Shown here: positions 1 through 5,988 of the stretch, one piece after another | Layout: the number at the start of each line of letters is the position of its first letter | How positions within the stretch are numbered: position 1 is the stretch's first letter | NCBI GenBank assembly: GCA_017533165.1 | Contig: JAFXIM010000141.1 | Location: forward strand, 1 to 5,988 | Direction of reading: 5' to 3' | From: Eggerthellaceae bacterium | GTDB taxonomy: Bacteria > Actinomycetota > Coriobacteriia > Coriobacteriales > Eggerthellaceae | Length of the DNA stretch: 5,988 nt | Notes under the pieces: generated by a model | Told to the model about the DNA's origin: nothing | Databases searched by the model: none | What the model saw: only the letters and a program-made list of their open reading frames with translations | Translations under genes and position numbers: made by a program

Positions 1-848
1 GTCTCAGCGCAATCCGCCGTCGCAAAATGCGTATAGGTGCCCACCAGGTCAAGGGCTCGATGAAAGCCCACCTGCCGCAAGAAGGGCACGACTTCCCCAT
101 GATGGAGGCCTATGCGGTTCATACCCGTGTTCACCTTGAGGTGGAATGGGGCCCGTAGGCCGAAGGCATCAGCCGCCTCCGCATACTGCACGGCAAACTC
201 AGCCGTGTAGATAGAGGGCATGATCTTGTAGCCCAGAAGCAGGGGGATGGATTCAACCGGCGGCTCGCACAGCACCAGGATAGGCGCGTTCACATAGGCC
301 TCGCGCAGCTCTATGGCCTCGTCAACCGAGGCAACGCCCAAATAGTCGGCGCCCGAATTGAGCGCGGTCTTGGCCACCTTTACTGCACCATGACCGTAGG
401 CATCGGCCTTCACCACCGCCATAAGGCGGGTTTTGCGCTCAAGACGCGAGCGAAGAGAGGCGGCGTTGTGGCGGATGGCATTGAGATCAATCTCGATCCA
501 CGACCAGCGCCTGTCCTCCTCGGGGATACGGGCGAGCTTGTCGGGGTCAAACTGAGGCACCAGGTTGTCATCGAGCTGCTTGTCCCGCGCAAAGCGGAAG
601 ATATCGACCGAACCAGGCTTGCCCCAAAGGTTGCTCCTGCGCGCTGCGTCAAGCTGCGTGTTAAGGCCATGACCCGTCTGCGCAAGCTGGGCCTGCCTTG
701 CGGCAAAGCCCGCACGCCTGACTTCCTCAGCATCACGAGCAAGCCGAGACTCGCTTTCCGCCTGCCTGATGGCGTCGCTCGCAGACACAAAGCCAGGCCC
801 TCGGTGTGAGAACCCGGTGAATCCGTTGAGTTGGTCTCTCTGAGTCAT
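1..848 (-). CDS. alr: Alanine racemase, N-terminal part, cut by the left window edge, with a ~110-residue N-terminal extension
   Basis: Pyridoxal-phosphate enzyme that interconverts L- and D-alanine in the cytoplasm, supplying D-Ala for peptidoglycan. About 282 residues are visible; the C-terminal part, including the second-subunit catalytic Tyr region, lies outside the window. The fold-type III barrel starts near residue 113 (RWSWIEIDLNAIRHN). The PLP-binding lysine is K147 in AVVKADAYGHG. HLKVNTGMNRIG and the THFATAD strand follow. Normal alanine racemases carry this lysine near residue 35-40, so residues 1 to ~112 are additional: Gln/Arg/Ala-rich and probably helical around residues 22-60, without signal peptide or membrane segment. 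The ATG at 848-846 is preceded by AAGG with an 8-base gap. No other Met occurs before the barrel; GTG at residue 97 (560-558) is an alternative start giving a normal-sized enzyme but has no clear ribosome site. Lies downstream of eno on the same strand, beyond its terminator. Identity is firm; start is less so. Confidence 0.93.
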   Translation of the reverse strand, partial: MTQRDQLNGFTGFSHRGPGFVSASDAIRQAESESRLARDAEEVRRAGFAARQAQLAQTGHGLNTQLDAARRSNLWGKPGSVDIFRFARDKQLDDNLVPQFDPDKLARIPEEDRRWSWIEIDLNAIRHNAASLRSRLERKTRLMAVVKADAYGHGAVKVAKTALNSGADYLGVASVDEAIELREAYVNAPILVLCEPPVESIPLLLGYKIMPSIYTAEFAVQYAEAADAFGLRAPFHLKVNTGMNRIGLHHGEVVPFLRQVGFHRALDLVGTYTHFATADCAE

Positions 849-935
849 CGCATGTGCCTTCGCTATTTCTAACTCGCCAAATCCCGCATCCAAAACGCGG
901 TTGCCAGAGGCGCGGTACCGCCAAAAACAATCAAG

Positions 936-941
936 AGTATA
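936..941 (-). promoter_or_regulatory. Candidate -10 box for alr (TATACT)
   Basis: TATACT reads on the minus strand between the eno terminator and alr, and would give a leader of roughly 80 bases. No good -35 is found at 16-18 bases spacing. A TTGCGC lies too far upstream (23-base spacer). The position, just past the terminator that isolates alr from eno, is what makes it plausible. The same hexamer occurs in front of ecfT. Confidence 0.3.
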
Positions 942-968
942 GCGTAAACGCAAGAAGGTGATTTGCGC

Positions 969-1004
969 AAAGAAAAAGCGGCGCGCCCCCGAAGAGCACG
1001 CCGC
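969..1004 (-). terminator. Rho-independent terminator of eno
   Basis: On the minus strand, 70 bases past the eno stop codon, GCGGCGTGCTC pairs with GGGCGCGCCGC (978-1004): 11 base pairs including two G-U pairs, around a 5-base loop. TTTTTCTTT follows (977-969). This is a classic intrinsic terminator. Read on the plus strand there is no T-run after the stem, so it acts on eno and makes alr a separate transcription unit. Confidence 0.88.
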
Positions 1005-1073
1005 CTGCAAGCGATCCGCGTTCTTGGCTTGACCTCAAACAAGGCCCGCCCCTTTATCAGAACGCCGAATAAA

Positions 1074-2377
<1,304 letters not shown>

Positions 2378-2407
2378 ATAAGCATTAGATATCGAAATCA
2401 GCCGGCG

Positions 2408-2423
2408 TTGGCCACAATGCCAA
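2408..2423. repeat. Short inverted repeat TTGGC-N6-GCCAA in the eno leader region
   Basis: Perfect 5-base arms (2408-2412 and 2419-2423) separated by six bases. It lies between the candidate eno -10 (2440-2445) and the eno ribosome site, so it would sit just downstream of the transcription start. It could be an operator half-site pair or a weak leader hairpin. Arms this short also occur by chance. Confidence 0.25.
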
Positions 2424-2439
2424 ACCACGCACACCCTTA

Positions 2440-2445
2440 ATCATA
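2440..2445 (-). promoter_or_regulatory. Candidate -10 box for eno (TATGAT)
   Basis: TATGAT on the minus strand would start transcription near 2433 and give a leader of about 66 bases. No consensus -35 is seen at 16-18 bases. The -35 zone (2463-2468) falls inside the hairpin that probably ends the upstream phosphate-transporter transcript. A matching TATGAT lies before rarD. Confidence 0.35.
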
Positions 2446-2454
2446 CATCACCGC

Positions 2455-2494
2455 GCGCGAAGAAACGCGCCCTCCTGTGGCGGTTGGCGCGTTT
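2455..2494 (-). terminator. Probable terminator of the phosphate transporter gene
   Basis: AAACGCGCC and GGCGCGTTT form a perfect 9-base-pair stem (2463-2471 with 2486-2494) around a 14-base loop, about 100 bases past the transporter stop codon. On the minus strand it runs into TTTCTTC, a short, imperfect U-tract. The stem is symmetric, but on the plus strand it is followed only by GCAGGGTTTATT and no plus-strand gene ends here. The remaining bases 2495-2590 hold an AAAAGCTTTT palindrome (2567-2576) and nothing else I can name. Confidence 0.5.
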
Positions 2495-2590
2495 GCAGGG
2501 TTTATTGAGTTGTCTGAATGAGAAATCTAGCTATCAGCCTAGAAGCAAATCGCAAGCAGCCTCAGCAAAAGCTTTTCAGCCACCAGTTTG

Positions 2591-3643
2591 CTACATGAAC
2601 AATAGGCACAAATGCGTGAAGGCGAAGGCAAGCAGGCCGCAACCAGGGAACGTGAGCACCCAGGTAAGCACCATGGTGCCGGCGAGGTTCCATTTCACGT
2701 TCTTCAAGCTCTTCTCGGCACCAACGCCCATGATGGCCGTCGTGTTGGTGTGCGTGGTGGAAACAGGCATGCCGGTGAAAGTTGCCAGGCCAATGCAGAA
2801 GCAGCACGACATGCATGCAGCGAAGCCCTGCCAGCTATCCATCTGCACCATGTCAACGCCAACGGACTTGATGATCTTCTTGCCGCCAATGGCAGTACCC
2901 AGCGCCATGGTAAGCGACACCAGCGCGATCATCCAGAACGGAAAGCCAATGCTCGAATCATTGGTGCCGTAGATGCCAATCATAACGCCCAGCATAACCA
3001 TGGAAAGGAACTTCTGGCCATCCTGCGCTCCGTGAAGCAGGGCGACGCCTGCCCCGCCAATGACCTGTAGCGTCTTGAAAACCTTCGTCGCCTTACGACG
3101 ACTGAGGTTGCCGCACGTCAGCCTCAATATGCGCGTGAAGAGAAAACCGCAGCCGAAGCCAAGGCCCGTAGAGATGACCAAGCCGTAAATGACCTTCATC
3201 CACTCATGAGGATTGACGCCCGAAAGACCACCCTGCAAGGCGATGGCGGCACCGGTAATGCCAGCGATAAGCGAATGGCTTTGCGATGTGGGTATGCCGA
3301 AATACCACGCGGTCACGCCCCAGACAATGATGGCCACCATAGCAGCAGCCAATGCAACGAGGGCCGCATGGTAGTCGCCCCCAAAATCGACCATGTTGAA
3401 GATGGTCTTGGCAACCGCCGAGGACACCGCAGTAATGACGAGCAGGCCGACGAAGTTGCAAACAGCAGCCATCATGATGGCGGTTTCCGGCTTCATGGCC
3501 TTGGTTCCAACAACCGTTGCAATGGCATTAGGCGCATCAGTTGCACCATTGACCAGGGTGCCTCCCAAGCAAAGAACAACGATAAGGCCCAAAACGGGAT
3601 CGCTTACCAATGCCTGCAAAAACGCGACGAAGCTCAGATCCAT
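2591..3643 (-). CDS. PiT-family inorganic phosphate transporter, complete, 350 aa
   Basis: Inner-membrane low-affinity phosphate transporter, usually moving metal-phosphate with protons or Na+. The two inverted PiT repeats are both visible. The first has NGATDAPNAIATVVGTK (32-48) and GIPTSQSHSLIAGITGAA (116-133). The second has HGAQDGQKF (204-212) and GMPVSTTHTNTTAIMGVG (291-308). Between them run about ten hydrophobic helices, with a basic loop SRRKATK near residues 181-187. Length is typical of the short bacterial form. The chosen ATG (3643) gives the usual short N-terminus before helix 1. It has only a weak AGAAAGAG ribosome site; a better AGGAGG lies 23 bases upstream with no start codon in range. 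The frame stays open further upstream, across the rarD start, but that part has no transporter character. The DUF47/PhoU-like partner often adjacent to pit is absent here. Four cysteines cluster at 277-283 in one helix. Confidence 0.95.
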   Translation of the reverse strand: MDLSFVAFLQALVSDPVLGLIVVLCLGGTLVNGATDAPNAIATVVGTKAMKPETAIMMAAVCNFVGLLVITAVSSAVAKTIFNMVDFGGDYHAALVALAAAMVAIIVWGVTAWYFGIPTSQSHSLIAGITGAAIALQGGLSGVNPHEWMKVIYGLVISTGLGFGCGFLFTRILRLTCGNLSRRKATKVFKTLQVIGGAGVALLHGAQDGQKFLSMVMLGVMIGIYGTNDSSIGFPFWMIALVSLTMALGTAIGGKKIIKSVGVDMVQMDSWQGFAACMSCCFCIGLATFTGMPVSTTHTNTTAIMGVGAEKSLKNVKWNLAGTMVLTWVLTFPGCGLLAFAFTHLCLLFM

Positions 3644-3820
3644 CCTGAAGCTCTTTCTATGCGGCGCCTCCTCGAGACGCGAACTACACAAGCTCGGCAG
3701 GCAGCCGAAACAGGCCTTTGCCAACAAAGACCGAAGCATATGATAAAGCTTGTGGCAACACTCTCTCCAGAGGGCAGCGCCGAAGGGTTCTATGGTCTCA
3801 CGACTGGCATGCTTTTGCGC

Positions 3821-3826
3821 TATGAT
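3821..3826 (+). promoter_or_regulatory. Candidate -10 box for rarD (TATGAT)
   Basis: TATGAT lies 50 bases before the rarD ATG and would start transcription near 3833. The -35 position (3798-3803, TCACGA) is poor. A 5-base-pair hairpin, GCGAG-ACTG-CTCGC (3843-3856), would lie in the leader. The rest of the divergent spacer 3644-3876 offers no convincing promoter for the phosphate transporter: TATCAT at 3740-3745 on the minus strand lacks a -35. Confidence 0.35.
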
Positions 3827-3876
3827 TGTCGCGCCACACTCGGCGAGACTGCTCGCGTGCAACCTAGGAACACACC

Positions 3877-4806
3877 ATGCCCGAAACCCCATCCTCCACC
3901 ATGTCCAAAGACGAACGCCGCGGCACCATAGCGGGTCTTTTCTGCTACCTCTTCTGGGGCCTTGCACCCATCTACTGGAAATGGCTCGACGCGGTAGACC
4001 CCCTCGAGGTGATCGGTCAGCGCATCATCTGGTGCTTTGTGCTCATGGTCCTAATCTGCCTAATTCTGCGCATTGACTTCATTGGCATACTCAAGAACAA
4101 GCGAGCCCTCAAATACCTCGGCGTCGCCGCCGTGCTCATCAGCATCAACTGGGGCGTCTACATCTACGCTGTCGCCACCGATCGCATCGTGCACACCGCC
4201 ATGGGCTATTACACCAACCCGCTCGTCTCAATTCTCTTCGGCGTCGTGTTCTTCAAAGAGCGCCTCTCTAAGCTTCAGCTGGGAGCCGTACTCCTCTGCG
4301 CCATCGGCGTGCTTTTCTTCCTTTACGACTACGGTGAGCTACCCTGGATATCACTTGTTCTCGCCTTTTCTTTTGGAATGTACGGCGCGGTCAAGAAGCG
4401 CGGCGGCTACCCTGCGATTCCAGCCCTAGCCGTTGAGAGCACGCTGGCCCTGCCCTTGGCTCTGATGGCCGTGGGCGCCTCGATATACCTCACAGGATCC
4501 CATGCCTTCCTCGGCGACACCTCCAGCGTTCAAGGTTGGACCACCACTGCGCTGATCATTGGAGCGGGCGCCATCACGGCCATTCCGCTCGTCCTTTTCG
4601 CCAAGGCTGCAAATTCAATTCCCTTGACCATGCTCGGCTTCATCCAGTACGTAAGCCCCACCATCGCCCTGCTCCTGGGCGTCTTTGCCTATGGGGAGCC
4701 CTTCACCACAGCTCACGCCGTATGCTATGGATGCATTTGGGCAGGCTTGGCGCTTGCAAGCGCCGATACCATACGCAAGAGCCGCGCCGCAAAGAGCGTC
4801 AGCTAA
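3877..4806 (+). CDS. rarD: RarD-type EamA/DMT permease, complete, 309 aa
   Basis: Inner-membrane permease of the drug/metabolite transporter superfamily, RarD subgroup. The substrate is not known for most members; the E. coli name comes from a chloramphenicol-sensitivity phenotype. Ten hydrophobic segments form two EamA repeats. Subgroup marks are YLFWGLAPIYWKWL (24-37) in helix 1, INWGVYIYAVATDRI (90-104), GYYTNPLVSILFGV (110-123) leading into FFKERLS, MYGAVKKRGG (168-177), and TAIPLVLFAKAA (234-245) followed by LGFIQYVSPTIALLLG (253-268) and AYGEPF. The start at 3877 has AGGA (3866-3869) seven bases upstream; the in-frame ATG at 3901 has none. Divergent from the phosphate transporter and convergent with ecfT, so it is probably transcribed alone. 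The RarD assignment is strong; the transported compound cannot be read from sequence. Confidence 0.93.
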   Translation: MPETPSSTMSKDERRGTIAGLFCYLFWGLAPIYWKWLDAVDPLEVIGQRIIWCFVLMVLICLILRIDFIGILKNKRALKYLGVAAVLISINWGVYIYAVATDRIVHTAMGYYTNPLVSILFGVVFFKERLSKLQLGAVLLCAIGVLFFLYDYGELPWISLVLAFSFGMYGAVKKRGGYPAIPALAVESTLALPLALMAVGASIYLTGSHAFLGDTSSVQGWTTTALIIGAGAITAIPLVLFAKAANSIPLTMLGFIQYVSPTIALLLGVFAYGEPFTTAHAVCYGCIWAGLALASADTIRKSRAAKSVS

Positions 4807-4809
4807 AGA

Positions 4810-4831
4810 GCCTCCGCTAGAGAAGGTAGGC
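4810..4831. terminator. Weak candidate bidirectional terminator between rarD and ecfT
   Basis: GCCTCC (4810-4815) can pair with GGTAGGC (4825-4831) with one bulged base and a 9-base loop. On the minus strand it overlaps the ecfT stop codon and is followed by TCTTTAG; on the plus strand no U-run follows. It is the only hairpin-like element in the 10-base gap between the convergent stop codons. Weak on its own. Confidence 0.25.
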
Positions 4832-5635
4832 GATAAGCGCGCACGCGATCAAGCCAACCGCAAGCCACGCGGCCGATGCCGCATCCAGCCTTAACTGCAC
4901 GAGAGAGCCGCGCTTGCCAGCGGCACCGTAGCAGCGCGCATCCATGGCTTCTGAGAGTGCGTCCGCCCTGCGAAACAAAGACATGACCATCGGCATGAGC
5001 ACTTTGCCCCAGGCCCTGATGCGACCAAGCAAGCCCTCGTCGTCAAAACCGCAGGCGCGTGACCACTGGGCATTGCGAATACGGCAAAACTCCTCTGCCA
5101 TAAGCGGAATGAAACGAAGAGCTATCGAAAACACGGTGGCTACATCATCGACAGGCAGATGCAGGCGCCTTAAAGGAGCCAAGGCCCAAGTTGCCACTGA
5201 GCTGAGCTCGGTGCTCGTAGTGGTCAGCCCGATAACGAGACTCGAAAGCACCAGCAACACTACGCGCGCCGCGAAGAACAGACCGGACTCAAGGCCAGCA
5301 AGGCTGAGGTATACGGGCCCCGCAATACGCATCAGGCTTGAAGACGACTCGGCATCTAAAGATCCCGCTGCGAAAGCCAAGACGAAGGCATTGAACACCA
5401 CAAGCATCGCCGCCAGAAAAAACGCAGGGGAAAGCAAGCGCAGAACAGATCCCACAGGTAATCGGCTCGCGACGAATACAAGAGTCGCCATAAGGGCAAA
5501 CAGCCCCATTCCCGCCCACGTATCCGCGAAAAAGAGCGCGACAATATAGGCGATCAGCACCGCTAGCTTTACGCGGGCATCCATACGGTGAAGGGGCGTA
5601 TCGCCTGCTATGTAAGAAGTGAAACTCAGTTGCAT
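4817..5635 (-). CDS. ecfT: EcfT, transmembrane scaffold of an energy-coupling-factor (ECF) transporter, complete, 272 aa
   Basis: Integral membrane subunit that links a substrate-binding S protein to two cytoplasmic ATPases (EcfA) for uptake of vitamins or metal ions. The N-terminus MQLSFTSYIAGDTPLHRMDA, then RVKL, is the standard EcfT opening. Hydrophobic helices lie near 24-57, 69-93, 108-137 and 254-271. The cytoplasmic coupling region contains RFIPLMAEEFCRIRNAQ (174-190) and both coupling motifs that contact the ATPases: AQWSRACGF (189-197; SRA where ARG/SRG is usual) and AMDARCYG (230-237). An upstream in-frame ATG at 5656 would add seven residues, but neither start has a Shine-Dalgarno; the 5635 start fits the family and has a -10 box at leaderless spacing. 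No EcfA or S-component gene is in the window: rplQ lies upstream and rarD converges downstream. The ATPases must be encoded elsewhere if the protein works. Confidence 0.93.
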   Translation of the reverse strand: MQLSFTSYIAGDTPLHRMDARVKLAVLIAYIVALFFADTWAGMGLFALMATLVFVASRLPVGSVLRLLSPAFFLAAMLVVFNAFVLAFAAGSLDAESSSSLMRIAGPVYLSLAGLESGLFFAARVVLLVLSSLVIGLTTTSTELSSVATWALAPLRRLHLPVDDVATVFSIALRFIPLMAEEFCRIRNAQWSRACGFDDEGLLGRIRAWGKVLMPMVMSLFRRADALSEAMDARCYGAAGKRGSLVQLRLDAASAAWLAVGLIACALIAYLL

Positions 5636-5642
5636 GTGGTGA

Positions 5643-5648
5643 AGTATA
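5643..5648 (-). promoter_or_regulatory. Candidate -10 box for ecfT (TATACT) at leaderless spacing
   Basis: TATACT on the minus strand ends seven bases before the ecfT ATG at 5635, so transcription would begin at or next to the A of the start codon. That agrees with the missing Shine-Dalgarno; leaderless mRNAs with this geometry are common in Actinomycetota. No good -35 is present. TTGACA at 5704-5709 on the same strand is far too distant. Confidence 0.4.
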
Positions 5649-5660
5649 GGGCACATAGCA

Positions 5661-5691
5661 CAAGAGGCCGCGCTCGATGCGCAGCCTCTTG
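5661..5691 (-). terminator. Long hairpin after rplQ, probable end of the ribosomal-protein transcript
   Basis: CAAGAGGCTGCGC pairs with GCGCGGCCTCTTG on the minus strand: 13 continuous base pairs with one G-U pair and a 5-base loop (ATCGA). It sits about 90 bases past the rplQ stop and just before ecfT. It lacks a proper U-tract (TGCTATG follows), so it could be a U-poor terminator, a processing or stability element, or an attenuator between rplQ and ecfT. The stem is too long and regular to be chance. Confidence 0.5.
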
Positions 5692-5712
5692 CAAATAGAA
5701 CGATGTCAACGG

Positions 5713-5771
5713 GCCATGTATGGCGGGTACTCGAACCGCTATCGGCTCAACATGGCACGGTGCACAACCGT
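5713..5771 (-). other. Structured spacer RNA between rplQ and ecfT
   Basis: On the minus strand GCCATGT (5756-5750) pairs with ACATGGC (5719-5713), seven perfect base pairs closing a 30-base interior. The interior holds AGCCG-ATAG-CGGTT (5747-5734). Directly before it lies ACGGT-TGTGC-ACCGT (5771-5757). The 3' arm can also fold locally as GCCA-TACA-TGGC, which would exclude the long-range stem. It matches no RNA family I recognise and does not make a tRNA. Confidence 0.3.
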
Positions 5772-5782
5772 AAGAGACAGGC

Positions 5783-5988
5783 TTATTCAGCCTTCTCCTC
5801 GGCCGGAGCCTCCTCGGCAACCTCAGCCGGAGCGGCCTCGGTCTCCTCGACAGCCTCAACGGTCTCCTCGACCTCGGGCTCAGCCTCGACGACCTTCTTC
5901 GGCTCAACCTTCTTCGGCTCTGCCTTAGCGGCCTTCTTGGCAACAGGCTCGGTCACGAGCTCCATGATTACCATGGAGGCGTTGTCAC
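5783..5988 (-). CDS. rplQ: Ribosomal protein L17 (bL17), C-terminal part, cut by the right window edge
   Basis: Large-subunit ribosomal protein, normally encoded at the end of the rpsM-rpsK-rpsD-rpoA-rplQ operon. Only the last ~67 codons are visible. The recognisable part is DNASMVIMELV, which corresponds to the conserved C-terminal strand of bL17 (typically GDxAxMxxxELV, where many homologues stop). Here a further 56 residues follow, beginning TEPVAKKAAKAEPKK and ending in a Glu/Ala-rich stretch, APAEEKAE. The tail is low-complexity, basic first and then strongly acidic, and probably disordered. Such tails on L17 are known from several Actinomycetota. The in-frame ATG at 5974 is internal, not a start. 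The assignment rests on this short core plus the ecfT neighbour, so it is good but not certain. Confidence 0.85.
   Translation of the reverse strand, partial: DNASMVIMELVTEPVAKKAAKAEPKKVEPKKVVEAEPEVEETVEAVEETEAAPAEVAEEAPAEEKAE
5892..5921 (-). repeat. 15-base tandem repeat in the rplQ tail
   Basis: Two adjacent 15-base units (5892-5906 and 5907-5921) differ at one base and encode successive xEPKKV-like units of the L17 tail (AEPKK, VEPKK). The repeat is in frame, so copy-number change would lengthen or shorten the tail without a frameshift. Confidence 0.6.

Noticed and set aside
2484..3070. Plus-strand open frames across the end of the phosphate transporter gene
   Set aside because: They are shadows of the transporter on the minus strand, without ribosome sites or recognisable domains.
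3644..3967. Possible ~108-residue N-terminal extension of the phosphate transporter
   Set aside because: The frame is open, but it runs across the rarD start on the other strand, shows no transporter or signal character, and PiT proteins of this type start just before helix 1.
5704..5709. TTGACA consensus -35 on the minus strand upstream of ecfT
   Set aside because: No -10-like hexamer occurs at 16-18 bases downstream; that region is inside the 13-base-pair hairpin. The plausible TATACT is much too far away.
5713..5756. tRNA-like segment (GCGG-TTCGAGTA-CCCGC on the minus strand with a 7-base-pair closing stem)
   Set aside because: The T-arm pairing is imperfect, the closed unit is only 44 bases, and no D-arm or anticodon arm is present.
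5766..5782. CTGTCTCTTA after the rplQ stop resembles the end of a sequencing-transposon adapter
   Set aside because: Only ten bases match and the sequence then continues as ordinary spacer, so it is a coincidence rather than contamination.

Overview
This window comes from a moderately GC-rich bacterium with ordinary housekeeping content. The enolase sequence, the long Lys/Glu/Ala/Pro tail on ribosomal protein L17 and the codon usage point to Actinomycetota, most likely class Coriobacteriia. That placement is inference from sequence style; no search was run.

Layout from left to right. Positions 1-848 (minus strand) hold the N-terminal part of alanine racemase (alr), cut by the window edge and carrying an unusual ~110-residue N-terminal extension. 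Positions 849-1073 hold a weak candidate alr promoter and a strong intrinsic terminator for enolase. Positions 1074-2366 (minus) are a complete, catalytically intact enolase (eno) with a consensus Shine-Dalgarno. Positions 2378-2590 hold a candidate eno promoter, a small inverted repeat and a probable terminator for the next gene. Positions 2591-3643 (minus) are a PiT-family phosphate transporter. Positions 3644-3876 are the divergent spacer to rarD (3877-4806, plus), a ten-helix DMT/EamA permease. rarD converges, with only 10 bases between stop codons, on ecfT (4817-5635, minus), the membrane scaffold of an ECF vitamin/metal transporter. Positions 5636-5782 are a strongly structured spacer, followed by the 3' end of rplQ (5783-5988, minus), encoding the C-terminus of ribosomal protein L17.

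How the genes relate. rplQ followed by ecfT recalls the conserved Gram-positive order rplQ-ecfA1-ecfA2-ecfT-truA, but here the two ATPase genes are absent between them and a hairpin separates the pair. The other genes look like independent single-gene transcription units: glycolysis (eno), D-alanine supply for peptidoglycan (alr), phosphate uptake (pit) and small-molecule export/import (rarD). I see no mobile element, CRISPR array, rRNA or convincing tRNA, and no novel multi-gene system. The points most worth a second look are the Alr extension, the structured rplQ-ecfT spacer, the possible leaderless ecfT mRNA, and the missing ECF ATPases.
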